In this document: piece by piece, positions 24,444 through 33,483 of the stretch
Numbering within the stretch: the stretch's first letter is position 1
How the letters are laid out: each line of letters opens with the position of its first letter
Source: Microvirga roseola
Lineage (GTDB): Bacteria > Pseudomonadota > Alphaproteobacteria > Rhizobiales > Beijerinckiaceae
Assembly: GCF_020866965.1 (NCBI RefSeq)
Contig: NZ_JAJATX010000036.1
Span: 1 to 39,407 of the forward strand
Reading direction: 5' to 3'
DNA length: 39,407 nucleotides
Program-made: the position numbers and the translations under genes
The notes under the pieces: generated by a model
Database searches by the model: none
What the model was told of the DNA's origin: nothing
What the model saw: only the letters and a program-made list of their open reading frames with translations

Positions 24444-25904
24444 ATGTCACTGTCGCTTGCCCTTAACACGGCTCGCTCCTCCCTCCAGGCGAGCCAGTCG
24501 CAGATCGCGGTTGTCTCTCGCAACACGGCCGGGGCTTCCGAGCCGAGCTACTCGCGCAAGATCGCCTCGCTGGTCACGCAGGGAGGTGCGGCCCGGGTCT
24601 TCATCTCTCGGGCCAGCGACGTAGCGCTCTACACCAAGATGCTCGACACGACGTCGAATGCGGCGACCCAGAACGCGCTGCTCGAAGGATTGAAAAAGCT
24701 GGAGCAGACCGTAGGGGACACGGAGCTCAATCACTCTCCAGCAGCCTTGGTCGGCGAACTCAAGAATGCGTTGGAGCAATACGCAAAGTCACCTGACGAT
24801 GTGGTGATGGCGCGCAAGTTCCTGGCAAGCGCATCGGACATGGCGTCGGCGCTCAACAAGGCGACGTCCGAGGTTCAGGCCGTGCGGCTAGAGGCTGACG
24901 GGTCCATTGCTAAGTCCGTCGTTCGCATCAATGACATTCTGGTGAAGTTTGAGAAAGTTAACCAGGACATCATGCGGGGCTCCGCTGCAGGAGCTGACAT
25001 CACAGACAACCTGGACGTTCGGGATCAGCTCATTGCACAGCTCTCAGAGGAAATCGGTATCACGGTCGTTCCGCGCGAGGGGAACGATGTCGCGATCTAC
25101 ACGGACAGTGGTGTTCCCCTGTTCGAGCGGATGGCTCGCCCGGTGACCTTCACGCCGACGACTGTGTACGGAGCGGGGACGGTCGGGAATGCTGTGTTCA
25201 TCGACGGAATCCAGGTGACCGGAGCTGGTGCTCCGATGCCGCTCAATTCCGGTAATCTGGTCGGCCTGACGCAGCTTCGAGACGATGTCGCCGTGACCTA
25301 TCAAAGGCAATTGGATGAAATTGCCCGTGGCCTCATTGCGACCTTTGCCGAGTCCGACCAAGTCGGCGCGGATATCGACCGAACCGGTGTATTCGACTAT
25401 GTCGGTGGCCCCAGTGTCCCTCTGCCGCCCGCCCCGACTGGCCTTGCAGCGCGAATTCGCATCAATGCCGCCGTTGATCCTGCCGCGGGCGGAAGCCTGG
25501 ACAGGATTCGCGATGGTGGGATCAACGGCGGGGATTACCGGTACAATCCCGGTCTGCCTGGAACAGACGCCGCCTATTCCGACCGGCTCTATGGTCTTCG
25601 GGAAGCGCTCGATGCTGACCGTCCGTTCGATCCGTCGCTCGGCCTCGGATCATCCGCATCACTTGTGGAGTTCTCCGGATCGTCCGCGAGTTGGCTTCAG
25701 GGATTTCGGCAGAAGGTGGCCAGCGATCTGGATTACGGGAATACCCTCCTCGGTCATGCATCGACCGCGCTTTCAAATGCTACTGACGTGAATATGGACG
25801 AAGAGACGGCTCTCATGCTGCAGCTGGAGAAGTCCTATGCGGCGTCCGCAAAGCTGATCTCCACGATCAATGACATGCTGAAAACCCTTCTGAATATGGT
25901 GTAG
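24444..25904 (+). CDS. flgK: Hook-filament junction protein FlgK
   Basis: A 486-residue protein starting MSLSLALNTARSSLQASQSQ, with the helical N-terminal region and the C-terminal NMDEETALMLQLEKSYAASAKLISTINDMLKTLLNMV segment typical of FlgK. The middle section has a LVGLTQLRDDVAVTYQRQLDEIARGL block. FlgK is the first junction protein between hook and filament. It is shorter than the E. coli protein (547), as often in alphaproteobacteria. flgL starts two bases after its stop. Confidence 0.94.
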   Translation: MSLSLALNTARSSLQASQSQIAVVSRNTAGASEPSYSRKIASLVTQGGAARVFISRASDVALYTKMLDTTSNAATQNALLEGLKKLEQTVGDTELNHSPAALVGELKNALEQYAKSPDDVVMARKFLASASDMASALNKATSEVQAVRLEADGSIAKSVVRINDILVKFEKVNQDIMRGSAAGADITDNLDVRDQLIAQLSEEIGITVVPREGNDVAIYTDSGVPLFERMARPVTFTPTTVYGAGTVGNAVFIDGIQVTGAGAPMPLNSGNLVGLTQLRDDVAVTYQRQLDEIARGLIATFAESDQVGADIDRTGVFDYVGGPSVPLPPAPTGLAARIRINAAVDPAAGGSLDRIRDGGINGGDYRYNPGLPGTDAAYSDRLYGLREALDADRPFDPSLGLGSSASLVEFSGSSASWLQGFRQKVASDLDYGNTLLGHASTALSNATDVNMDEETALMLQLEKSYAASAKLISTINDMLKTLLNMV

Positions 25905-25906
25905 CG

Positions 25907-26962
25907 ATGAAAACCACCTTCATTTCGACCGCTACACTTTGGAGCTCGCCTCGCTCTACGCTCGACAAGTTGCAGGGCGATCTCGTTAAGGCCAATAAGG
26001 AACTCGTCACCGGGCGGGAGACGGATGTCGGCCTCAAACTGGGCTATCGGACAGGCGAAGCCATCTCGCTCCGTCAGGAGCGGTCCGAGCTCGAGTCGAT
26101 TATCGACAGCAATGCGACCGTGAAGGTGCGCTTGGAGGCCTCAAGCGCAGCTCTCGCCAGGGTTCGCCAGGCTGCCGATGACTTCATGAGCTCCCTGATC
26201 GCAACACCGACAGTCGAGCGCAACATGGCGGTCGTGAAGTCACGGGCTTCCTCCAACCTGAACGATCTCGTGGCCAATCTGAATACCGCCATTCGGGGGC
26301 AGTATATCTTCGGCGGGATCAACACATCGGGAAAGCCGGTCGGCGACTATGCAGCGCCGTCTGCGGCGAAAACGGCGATCGATGCCGCATTCGCCGCCTT
26401 CCCAGCGCCAGGATTCGCCGCGGGGCAGGATGATCCTGCTGTAGCGACGATCACGCCTGCCGATATGGAGGCATTCCTCGACGGGCCCTTCAAGGCCTTG
26501 TTCGAGGACCCGAACTGGGGCCTCAACTGGTCATCAGCCTCCAACCGCAACATTGAGAGCCTGATATCGCCTTCGGACAAGATCGCTTCGTCGGCAAATG
26601 CCAACGAGAAGGCATTCCGCGACCTTGCCATGGCCTACACTATGACCTTCGATCTGGGCATCGGCAACATGAACGACGACACAAGGGAAGTCGTCGTTAA
26701 CAGGGTCATCGGGCTTTTGTCGGGCGCCGTGACGGCCGTCTCCGACATCGAGACCAACCTTGGAATTGCCAAGGAGAAGCTGGAGGAGGCGAATACCCGA
26801 ATGGATCTGCAGAAGACCATATTCGAAGAGAAGCTCGTGGGCCTCGAGGGTGTCGACCCGGCAGAGGCGAAGGTCAGGGTCGATCAGCTTATGACACAGA
26901 TCCAGACATCCTTCTCGCTGACATCGCAGCTCCGGCAGCTGAACCTGATCAATTTCCTCTAA
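25907..26962 (+). CDS. flgL: Hook-filament junction protein FlgL
   Basis: A 351-residue flagellin-related protein. The N-terminus MKTTFISTATLWSSPRSTLDKLQGDLVKANKELVTGRETDVG matches the FlgL helical region, and the GQYIFGGINTSGKPV segment is a FlgL hallmark. The C-terminus is helical and ends SLTSQLRQLNLINFL. FlgL is the second junction protein on which the filament starts. It lies directly after flgK and before flaF. Confidence 0.93.
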   Translation: MKTTFISTATLWSSPRSTLDKLQGDLVKANKELVTGRETDVGLKLGYRTGEAISLRQERSELESIIDSNATVKVRLEASSAALARVRQAADDFMSSLIATPTVERNMAVVKSRASSNLNDLVANLNTAIRGQYIFGGINTSGKPVGDYAAPSAAKTAIDAAFAAFPAPGFAAGQDDPAVATITPADMEAFLDGPFKALFEDPNWGLNWSSASNRNIESLISPSDKIASSANANEKAFRDLAMAYTMTFDLGIGNMNDDTREVVVNRVIGLLSGAVTAVSDIETNLGIAKEKLEEANTRMDLQKTIFEEKLVGLEGVDPAEAKVRVDQLMTQIQTSFSLTSQLRQLNLINFL

Positions 26963-26976
26963 TGAAGTTGTGAACC

Positions 26977-27324
26977 ATGTATCGTTTTTCCTATGCAGAA
27001 GTGCTCGATGACTCCGCCACGGAGGGCCGCCGCCGTGAGCAGGATCTCTTCTCCAAGGTTCTCGATCTTTTGAAGAAGGCCGACGGTCACCCCTCGGACT
27101 CCCGTGAGATGATGGAGGCCATGTATTTCGTGCAGCGCCTCTGGGTCGCCTTGATCAAGGACCTTGGGCATCCTGACAACGGCCTGCCCGACATGCTGAA
27201 GGGACAGCTGATTTCCATCGGTCTCTGGGTCATGCGCGAGAGCGACAGGATCGTTCGCGGTGAGACCTCGGACGTGACGGGACTCATCGACATCAACACG
27301 ATCATTCGGGATGGTCTGAAATGA
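26977..27324 (+). CDS. flaF: Flagellar biosynthesis regulator FlaF
   Basis: A 115-residue soluble protein matching the FlaF family: YRFSYAEVLDDSATEGRRREQDLF near the start, then FVQRLWVALIKDLGHPDNGLPDMLKGQLISIGLWVMRE. In alphaproteobacteria FlaF is needed for flagellin production or secretion, with FlbT acting in the opposite direction on the flagellin message. It overlaps flbT by four bases, the standard arrangement. There is no signal peptide or DNA-binding motif. Confidence 0.93.
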   Translation: MYRFSYAEVLDDSATEGRRREQDLFSKVLDLLKKADGHPSDSREMMEAMYFVQRLWVALIKDLGHPDNGLPDMLKGQLISIGLWVMRESDRIVRGETSDVTGLIDINTIIRDGLK

Positions 27325-27740
27325 AAGCCAAAATGCACTTCTCGCTTAAGGCCGGCGAGCGGATCTTCATCAACGGCGCGGTTTTGACCGCGAACCAGAA
27401 GGTCACTTTGAGCCTTCTGAACGATGCCCGGTTCCTGCTTGAAAGTCACGTGCTTCAGGTGGCGCAGGCGACGACGCCCATGCGCCAGCTCTATTTCGTT
27501 GTCCAGGCTCTCCTGATCGACCCGGCAAGCGCTGGGGAGACGATCGAGGTCTTCCGCAAGCTCCATTCCGTTCTCCTCACTCTCTGTGAGGATGAGGATA
27601 TCCGTGACGCCCTCAATACCGTGAAGGAACAGGTCGAAGCCGACCGGACCTTCGATGCGCTCAAGATCATTCGAGGGCTCTTCGAAGTCGAAACTGCCGC
27701 ACCTGCCGTCTCGGCGGATGCCGCACATCAGGCCGCTTAA
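27321..27740 (+). CDS. flbT: Flagellin post-transcriptional regulator FlbT
   Basis: A 139-residue protein starting MKAKMHFSLKAGERIFINGAVL, with SLLNDARFLLESHVLQ and TPMRQLYFVVQALLIDPA, the FlbT family pattern. In Caulobacter, FlbT binds the flagellin mRNA leader and promotes its decay until the hook is finished; in some other species the effect is positive. A long, structured leader before the flagellin gene in this window (33137-33483) is a plausible target. Confidence 0.94.
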   Translation: MKAKMHFSLKAGERIFINGAVLTANQKVTLSLLNDARFLLESHVLQVAQATTPMRQLYFVVQALLIDPASAGETIEVFRKLHSVLLTLCEDEDIRDALNTVKEQVEADRTFDALKIIRGLFEVETAAPAVSADAAHQAA

Positions 27741-27754
27741 GGAAAGCGATTCCC

Positions 27755-28150
27755 ATGAACGTGCCCTCTGTCTCCTCGGCCACGAACCAGTACGCGTCGC
27801 AGGCGACGTCCTCGACGCCGACGCTCGGTTACGACAACTTTCTGAAGCTTCTTCTCACCCAGATGAAGAACCAGGATCCGACCGATCCGATGAAGTCGAC
27901 CGAGTACATGGCACAGCTGGCGACCTTCTCGCAGGTCGAGCAGACCATGAAGACGAACACCAAACTCGACTCACTCCTGGCTGCATCGACGCTGACTCAG
28001 GCGGACGGCGTCATCGGCCGCACCCTGACATCGGCGGACGGCACGATCTCGGGACAGGTCACATCGGTTCGCATCACCAGCGAAGGCGCCGTGGCGCAGC
28101 TCGCGGGCGGCAAGGAACTCCTCCTGGGGCCAGGAATAGTGATCAGCTGA
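27755..28150 (+). CDS. flgD: Flagellar hook cap protein FlgD
   Basis: A 131-residue protein with the conserved N-terminal region YDNFLKLLLTQMKNQDPTDPMKSTEYMAQLATFSQVEQTMKTN, which identifies FlgD. It is short: it lacks most of the C-terminal Ig-like and tudor-like domains of the E. coli protein (231 residues), keeping only a small GRTLTSADGTISGQVTSV part. Short FlgD proteins are common in rhizobia. It overlaps fliQ by one base. Confidence 0.93.
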   Translation: MNVPSVSSATNQYASQATSSTPTLGYDNFLKLLLTQMKNQDPTDPMKSTEYMAQLATFSQVEQTMKTNTKLDSLLAASTLTQADGVIGRTLTSADGTISGQVTSVRITSEGAVAQLAGGKELLLGPGIVIS

Positions 28151-28416
28151 TGAACGAGGTCGACGCCCTGGAGGTCGTGAGAGCGGCCATTTGGACCATC
28201 ATCATAGGCGCCGGCCCTGCCGTTGCCGCGGCTATGATCGTCGGTATCGTGATCGCCTTGATCCAGGCCCTGACCCAGGTTCAGGAGGTCACGCTCACCT
28301 TCATTCCCAAGATTATCGCGATCCTCATTGTCACCCTGCTGACCGGCTCGTTCGTCGGATCCCAGATCTTCGCCTTTACCGAACAGGTCTATAGCCGGAT
28401 CGAATCCGGGTTCTAA
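28150..28416 (+). CDS. fliQ: Flagellar export gate protein FliQ
   Basis: An 88-residue protein with two membrane helices: IIIGAGPAVAAAMIVGIVIALIQ and IPKIIAILIVTLLTGSFVG, separated by the TQVQEVTLTF turn that marks FliQ. It joins FliP and FliR in the export gate. Its ATG overlaps the flgD TGA. A 100-base gap with an inverted repeat separates it from flhA. Confidence 0.96.
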   Translation: MNEVDALEVVRAAIWTIIIGAGPAVAAAMIVGIVIALIQALTQVQEVTLTFIPKIIAILIVTLLTGSFVGSQIFAFTEQVYSRIESGF

Positions 28417-28418
28417 AA

Positions 28419-28454
28419 GGTCGCATCAGGCCCAATCCTGCTGACGAGGCGACC
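28419..28454 (+). other. Imperfect hairpin between fliQ and flhA
   Basis: GGTCGC (28419-28424) pairs with GCGACC (28449-28454), and inside it CAGG (28427-28430) pairs with CCTG (28437-28440). There is no T-run after it. It might act in message processing or lower read-through between fliQ and flhA, but nothing decides this. Confidence 0.35.
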
Positions 28455-28516
28455 CTCGCGCAAGCTCCGTCCTGCATCTGTCACTTTCCGGATCGAATGC
28501 ATGGATTGAGTGACGC

Positions 28517-30592
28517 ATGCCCGCAACCGACATCGCGATACCCGACCGCGGCAGGGACATGGCCTTCGCTGGCGCGGTCATCTGCATTCTGGCGATCCTC
28601 TTTCTTCCCATTCCGCCAATCCTCATCGATATGGGGCTGGCCCTGTCGATCGCCCTCTCCGTCCTCATTCTGATGGTCGCGCTCTGGATCCAGAAGCCGC
28701 TCGAATTCTCCGCTTTTCCCACCGTTCTGCTGATCGCAACGATATTGCGCCTGGCGCTGGGCATTGCATCGACCCGCTTGATCCTGTCGGACGGACACAA
28801 GGGGATCGATGCTGCGGGTCACGTCATCAGCGGATTCTCGCGTTTCGTGATGAGCGGCGATTTCGTCATCGGTATCGTCGTCTTCGTCATTCTCATCACA
28901 GTCAACTTCCTGGTGATCACCAAGGGCGCGACCCGTATCGCCGAGGTCGGCGCTCGCTTCACGCTCGATGCGATTCCCGGCAAGCAGATGGCCATCGACG
29001 CCGATCTCTCGGCCGGCCTCATCGACGACAAGGAAGCCCAGAAGCGGCGGCGCGAGCTTGAGGAAGAAAGCTCCTTCTTCGGCTCCATGGATGGCGCCTC
29101 GAAATTTGTTCGCGGCGAGGCTGTTGCCAGCCTGATCACGATCGCCGTCAATATCTTCGGCGGTATCATTATCGGCGTCACCCGGCACGGAATGCCGCTT
29201 TCCAAGGCTGCCGATGTCTTCACCCAGCTTTCGGTCGGCGACGGACTGGTGAGCCAAATTCCCGCTCTCGTCGTTTCGCTTGCCGCCGGCCTGCTGGTGT
29301 CCAAGGGCGGCACGCGCGGGCAGGCCCAGCAGGCGGTTCTTGGTCAGCTGAGCGCCTACCCCAGGGCTTTGTGGGTGGCCGCTGCCCTGATGCTGGTCTT
29401 CGCGCTCTTTCCCGGCCTGCCGATGATTCCCTTCCTCACCTTAAGCGCTCTGATGGGCTTCGTAGCCTACACGATCCCGAAGCGGCAGGAGGAGCAGGCG
29501 GCCCAGGAGAAGGCGAAGCAGATCGCAGCAGACGAGAAGAAGCTGCTCGAGACGAAGGAATCCGTAAGGGAGTCCCTCAAGACGCCGGAAATCGAGCTGT
29601 GCCTCGGAAAGCACCTTTCGTCGCTGCTGACTCATTCGCAAAGCGATCTGAGGCATCGCGTTGGCAAGATGCGAAAGAAGTTCGCCGAGGAGTACGGCTT
29701 CGTGGTGCCTGAGATCCGGGTCAGCGACAGCATCATGATCCCGCCCAAAAGCTACCAGGTGAAGATCCACGGCACGGTCATTGCGACCCACGAGATCCGT
29801 CCTGGGGATCTTCTGGTCGTCGTAGGCGATGGGCCGATGCCCGACGTGCCGGGTGACGAGGTTCGGGAGCCTGCTTTCGGGCTCAAGGCACTGTGGGTGT
29901 CCGATGCCTATTCGAGCGAGCTGAAGCGCTCCGGCTTCACGGCGGTGGACGGCAGCTCCGTCCTGCTGACGCACCTGAGCGAAGTCATCCGCAACAACCT
30001 GCCGCAACTCCTGTCCTATAAGGACATGCGCAATCTCCTCGATCAGCTGGATCCGGAATATAAGCGCCTCCTCGACGAGATCTGCCCGTCGCAGATCTCC
30101 TATTCGGGTCTCCAGGCCGTTCTCAAGCTGCTGCTGGCGGAGCGGGTCTCGATCCGGAACCTGAACCTCATCCTCGAGGCCATTGCCGAGATCGCGCCGC
30201 ATGCCCGTCGGTCCGAGCAACTGGTGGAGCACGTCCGGACGCGCATCGCACAGCAGATTTGCGGAGATCTCGCTGAGGGCGGCACCCTGAACATCCTCCG
30301 TCTCGGCAACAAATGGGATATCGCTTTCCACCAGAGCCTCAAGCGCGACGCGAAGGGAGACGTGGTCGAGTTCGATATCGACCCGCGCCTCGTGGAGCAG
30401 TTCGGAGCGGAGGCATCCGAGGCCATCAAGCTCAAGATGGCGCAGGCTCCAACTTTCGCCGTCGTCACGGCTCCCGACGCTCGGCCCTATGTGCGCATGA
30501 TCATCGAGCGCATGTTCCCGACCCTTCCGGTCCTGTCTCACCTTGAGATTGCGCGGGGGGTGGAGATCAATTCCCTGGGGACCATTGCGTGA
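28517..30592 (+). CDS. flhA: Flagellar export gate protein FlhA
   Basis: A 691-residue protein, the normal FlhA length. The first half has about eight hydrophobic segments and the FHIPEP-family segment [17 protein letters not shown], then [56 protein letters not shown], a strongly conserved block. The second half is the cytoplasmic nonameric domain that receives export substrates and chaperones. The start ATG at 28517 is preferred. It overlaps fliR by four bases. Confidence 0.98.
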   Translation: MPATDIAIPDRGRDMAFAGAVICILAILFLPIPPILIDMGLALSIALSVLILMVALWIQKPLEFSAFPTVLLIATILRLALGIASTRLILSDGHKGIDAAGHVISGFSRFVMSGDFVIGIVVFVILITVNFLVITKGATRIAEVGARFTLDAIPGKQMAIDADLSAGLIDDKEAQKRRRELEEESSFFGSMDGASKFVRGEAVASLITIAVNIFGGIIIGVTRHGMPLSKAADVFTQLSVGDGLVSQIPALVVSLAAGLLVSKGGTRGQAQQAVLGQLSAYPRALWVAAALMLVFALFPGLPMIPFLTLSALMGFVAYTIPKRQEEQAAQEKAKQIAADEKKLLETKESVRESLKTPEIELCLGKHLSSLLTHSQSDLRHRVGKMRKKFAEEYGFVVPEIRVSDSIMIPPKSYQVKIHGTVIATHEIRPGDLLVVVGDGPMPDVPGDEVREPAFGLKALWVSDAYSSELKRSGFTAVDGSSVLLTHLSEVIRNNLPQLLSYKDMRNLLDQLDPEYKRLLDEICPSQISYSGLQAVLKLLLAERVSIRNLNLILEAIAEIAPHARRSEQLVEHVRTRIAQQICGDLAEGGTLNILRLGNKWDIAFHQSLKRDAKGDVVEFDIDPRLVEQFGAEASEAIKLKMAQAPTFAVVTAPDARPYVRMIIERMFPTLPVLSHLEIARGVEINSLGTIA

Positions 30593-31344
30593 TCGAGGCT
30601 TCGCCGAGCACCATTCTCGGCATCTTCTTGATTTTCTGCCGGATCGGCGGCTGCCTGATGCTCATGCCTGGATTCTCGAGCAACCGGGTGCCGATGAACG
30701 TTCGACTGTTCATTGCGCTGACGACGTCACTCGCTGTCGCCCCCCTGGTGATGGGGCGCCTGCCGAACGATCTTGCCAATCAGACGCCTCTGATGACCTT
30801 TTGGCTGATCCTGTCCGAGTTGCTGACCGGTATCATGATCGGGCTCCTGGGCCGCGTCTATTTCATGGCGCTCCAGACGCTGGTGACCGCTGTCGCCATG
30901 GCGATCGGCTTCGGCAGCATTCCCGGAGCGCCGATGGATGACGCCGAGCCGCTGCCGGCCATCGGCTCCATGATCATGATGGTGGCGACTGCGATGCTCT
31001 TTTTGTCCGATCTGCATTGGGAGCTCTTCCGCGGCCTCGCGGCATCCTATGCCCGGCTGCCGGTGGGGGAGGGGTTCGGAACGAGAGTCTCCCTTGTCGA
31101 GATCGTCGACCAGATAGGGGCAGCCTTCGTTCTTGCCCTTCGAATCAGCAGTCCGTTCATCGTCTACTCGGTCGTGGTCAATCTTGCGGTCGGCCTCACG
31201 AACAAGCTGACGCCGCAAGTACCCATCTTCTTCATCGCGACCCCCTTCGTCATGCTGGGAGGCTTGCTCCTCTTCTACTTCCTGGTGAAGGACTACATGA
31301 CGCTTTTCATGGATGCCTTTGCAAATTGGGTGGCCAATGGATGA
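30589..31344 (+). CDS. fliR: Flagellar export gate protein FliR
   Basis: A 251-residue membrane protein with about six hydrophobic segments: [33 protein letters not shown] at the start, [31 protein letters not shown] in the middle and [30 protein letters not shown] near the end, all typical of FliR. It completes the FliPQR pore. The GTG start at 30589 overlaps the flhA stop (GTGA), giving coupling. It overlaps the next gene by eight bases. Confidence 0.96.
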   Translation: MIEASPSTILGIFLIFCRIGGCLMLMPGFSSNRVPMNVRLFIALTTSLAVAPLVMGRLPNDLANQTPLMTFWLILSELLTGIMIGLLGRVYFMALQTLVTAVAMAIGFGSIPGAPMDDAEPLPAIGSMIMMVATAMLFLSDLHWELFRGLAASYARLPVGEGFGTRVSLVEIVDQIGAAFVLALRISSPFIVYSVVVNLAVGLTNKLTPQVPIFFIATPFVMLGGLLLFYFLVKDYMTLFMDAFANWVANG

Positions 31345-31747
31345 GACAGCGAAGGCAAGATCGGTTAAGGTCGAGCGGATCCTGAAGGTGCAGCGGCAGC
31401 TTCATAAGCTCTCCGAACTCAAGCTGGTAAGACTTGAGCGGGCGATCGTGGAGCTACGGGCTGAGGAGGCCGCCTTGATCGAGAGCTTGAACGACAGCGA
31501 TGCGCTGCAGGGACTTTTCGTCGACGCCCGAGCCAAGCGCCTGCAGTCTCTGGCCGGCCAGGTTTCGCAGACGGAGGCCACGAAACTCGTGCAAGGTCAG
31601 CGTACCCTCGACAGAGCCATGCAGGCAAAGCGGGCGGAGCGTATGGCCGACAGGCTGGAGAAGGAGGATCGGCGTCAGGGAGAAAAGAAGAGCCTCCAGG
31701 AGATCCTTGACCGCCTTCCCGCGAAGCGCGATGCAAGCCTCCCGTAA
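31337..31747 (+). CDS. FliJ-like coiled-coil protein, candidate export chaperone
   Basis: A 136-residue protein made almost entirely of charged helix, with VERILKVQRQLHKLSELKLVRLERAIVELRAEEAALIESL at the front and KRAERMADRLEKEDRRQGEKKSLQEIL at the back. There is no signal or membrane segment. FliJ proteins are short two-helix coiled coils of about 140-150 residues that bind FliI and FlhA, and no other FliJ is visible in the window. Size, composition and place in an export operon make it the best FliJ candidate, but coiled coils give weak sequence evidence. ATG 31337 lies inside the end of fliR. Confidence 0.6.
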   Translation: MDETAKARSVKVERILKVQRQLHKLSELKLVRLERAIVELRAEEAALIESLNDSDALQGLFVDARAKRLQSLAGQVSQTEATKLVQGQRTLDRAMQAKRAERMADRLEKEDRRQGEKKSLQEILDRLPAKRDASLP

Positions 31748-31795
31748 GCTACGCGGTCTATGTCGTAGGCGGAAGATTATCGCAAAGAGTGTGAA

Positions 31796-32305
31796 ATGGC
31801 GATCAGCCCTCCCTCAGATATCGTGAGCGATGTTGCACGCGCCGCAGATCCTGCCCGTTATCAGGCCGCCAGCCAGAGGCTCTCGGAAGGGGCGGCTCCC
31901 GTCGACGGCACCGGCTTCGATGCTGCAGCAAGACAGGTCGGCGCCCTGCGCGGAATTGGCGGGGCCGACGTCTACACGCTGCGCAATTCTCTGAAAAGCG
32001 ATGCTGGGTCTGCGGAAGCGGACAAGGCGAAGGCTGCCTACCAGCAGTTCGAGGCCTTCGTGCTTCAGACCTTTATCGAATCCATGCTGCCGAAGGATGC
32101 GGAGAACACCTTTGGCAAGGGCAATGCTGGAGCCATCTGGAAGTCGATGATGGCTGAGCAGCTCGGAACCCAGATCGCCAAATCGGGCGGTATCGGGATT
32201 GCAAGCAAAGTTCTGGCGGGCCGCAACGCAGCGGAAAACATTCGGCCAGAATCCGCTCAGCCTGCCCCTGCTTTCGCGGCCAAGCTGCGGCAGGGCGAAA
32301 TCTAG
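31796..32305 (+). CDS. flgJ: Rod-binding protein FlgJ, without muramidase domain
   Basis: A 169-residue protein whose core (about residues 78-140) reads AAYQQFEAFVLQTFIESMLPKDAENTFGKGNAGAIWKSMMAEQLGTQIAKSGGIGIA, the FlgJ N-terminal rod-binding (cap) domain. The C-terminal glucosaminidase domain found in enterobacterial FlgJ is absent. It would act in the periplasm as a scaffold for rod assembly. The peptidoglycan-cutting role is probably supplied by the transglycosylase at 14407-15024. Confidence 0.9.
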   Translation: MAISPPSDIVSDVARAADPARYQAASQRLSEGAAPVDGTGFDAAARQVGALRGIGGADVYTLRNSLKSDAGSAEADKAKAAYQQFEAFVLQTFIESMLPKDAENTFGKGNAGAIWKSMMAEQLGTQIAKSGGIGIASKVLAGRNAAENIRPESAQPAPAFAAKLRQGEI

Positions 32306-32336
32306 TTCGCAACCAGCCAACGATATGTGAACGGAA

Positions 32337-32690
32337 ATGAACGTTATGCTCTCCCAATCCTTGAAGCGCCTTGAGGAAATTATCGAACAGGAGACCGCGG
32401 CTCTCATGGCGCGCGACTATTCCGGCCTGGAGGACTTCAACCGCTGCAAGAGCCAGAGCCTTCTGGAGATCACCCGCCTCATCCGGGCGGGGGGGAATCT
32501 CGGACAGGACTCGAAGCTCCGTCAGCGCATCGAGGATCTGCGAGGCAAGCTTGAGGCCAATCACGCCGTACTAGAGCGCCATATGCGGGCCGTTCGCGAG
32601 GTCGAGGAGATCGTGTCCAAGGCGATCCAGAAAGCCAACTCCGACGGAACCTATGGGATCCCGGTGACCCAGATGGGCAGCTACGCATGA
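32337..32690 (+). CDS. flgN: FlgN-like chaperone for hook-filament junction proteins
   Basis: A 117-residue helical protein: SQSLKRLEEIIEQETAALMARDYSGLEDFNRCKSQSLLEITRLI followed by LRGKLEANHAVLERHMRAVREVEEI. The early L-x-x-I-x-x-E-T-x-A-L-x-x-x-D pattern is that of FlgN family proteins, which keep FlgK and FlgL soluble for export. It overlaps the next gene by four bases. The sequence is moderately diverged, so the assignment is likely but not certain. Confidence 0.75.
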   Translation: MNVMLSQSLKRLEEIIEQETAALMARDYSGLEDFNRCKSQSLLEITRLIRAGGNLGQDSKLRQRIEDLRGKLEANHAVLERHMRAVREVEEIVSKAIQKANSDGTYGIPVTQMGSYA

Positions 32691-33136
32691 TCCGCAACAT
32701 CATCGCCGGCTTCTGGGTATGCGGCCTTACGCTCGCCTCATGCTACGGGGCGGTGATGTGGGCGACCCGCGACGGGGCGTCGAAACCACAGCCAGCGCTG
32801 GTGGGGCTGCAATACAAGAAGCTGCCTCCCCTGAATATTCCCGTGATCGCGGAAGGTGCCGTCCAGGGCTATGTGGTCGCCAACATGGTCTTTACGGCCG
32901 ATGCCGAGACGCTGCGCCAGATCTCGATTCCGGCGGAAGCTATCGTCCAGGACGAGGCCTTCCGCTACATCTATGCCGATGAAACGCTCGATTTCCGCAG
33001 GCTCTCCCGCTACGACGTAAATGCGATGATCGCCAATGTCCGGGCGAATGTGAACAAGCGTCTGGGAGCGGAGATCGTCAAAGAGATTCTGCTCGAGAAC
33101 TTCAACTACGTCGACAAGGCGGATGTTCGCTCATAG
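32687..33136 (+). CDS. Membrane-anchored periplasmic protein of unknown function, possibly FliL-related
   Basis: A 149-residue protein with an N-terminal hydrophobic helix (IIAGFWVCGLTLASCYGAVMWA) and a periplasmic part. The latter begins LPPLNIPVIAEGAVQGYVVANMVFTAD and ends VNAMIANVRANVNKRLGAEIVKEILLENFNYVDK. The overall plan (short tail, one helix, a segment like LxPxxVPV...GYVxxxxxF, and a final helix ahead of a strand) resembles FliL, but this is a judgement by eye. I know no name for it. It is translationally coupled to flgN and is the last gene before flagellin. Confidence 0.7.
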   Translation: MIRNIIAGFWVCGLTLASCYGAVMWATRDGASKPQPALVGLQYKKLPPLNIPVIAEGAVQGYVVANMVFTADAETLRQISIPAEAIVQDEAFRYIYADETLDFRRLSRYDVNAMIANVRANVNKRLGAEIVKEILLENFNYVDKADVRS

Positions 33137-33483
33137 CGTCTATAAACGAGTTGTTAACCATTGATGCGGTTTACTTAAGGAAAGACGCTACTCTCTTCCC
33201 TGAATACGCGTGGTCAGTTCCGTTTCGAACTTGACGCTAGGGAATCAGAGGTATAGCAAGAGTATATGCAAACTGATCTGAAGAGCTTTTTGGATCGGGT
33301 TGCCAAGCAGCATTTCGGCGGCCCTTTCTAGGGCCTGGCATGATGCCTCTGCCGAATTCCCGGTTAAGCCCGGATGTCATGTACGCAGCAGATCGAACAT
33401 CCCGTTCGAGGCATGAAGCTTCTCTGCTGGGTCGGTTTGAGTCCGACATTTCCTGAATTTCGATTCTATCAAGGAAAACAGAC
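33137..33483 (+). promoter_or_regulatory. Flagellin upstream region with structured leader
   Basis: This 347-base gene-free stretch precedes the flagellin gene. It contains four hairpins in the part nearest the gene: GGCCCT/AGGGCC (33320-33335, loop of 4), GGCA/TGCC (33337-33347), a compound structure in which CAGCAGA (33386-33392) pairs with TCTGCTG (33423-33429) around TCGAAC/GTTCGA (33393-33409), and GTCGG/CCGAC (33431-33447). The flagellin ATG has an AAGGAAAA ribosome-binding site. A long structured leader fits control by FlbT, whose gene lies at 27321. Confidence 0.6.
33231..33257 (+). promoter_or_regulatory. Weak candidate promoter for the flagellin gene
   Basis: A TTGACG at 33231-33236 resembles a housekeeping -35 box. 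A TATAGC at 33252-33257 resembles a -10 box but the spacing is only 15 bases; TAGCAA two bases later would give 17 but matches poorly. If real, the leader would be about 220 bases. I saw no convincing sigma-54 or sigma-28 site. Confidence 0.25.

Noticed and set aside
33137..33483. Sigma-54, sigma-28 or CtrA-type (TTAA-N7-TTAA) sites before flagellin
   Set aside because: No match with correct spacing was found; TTAA pairs near 33152 and 33174 are 17 bases apart.
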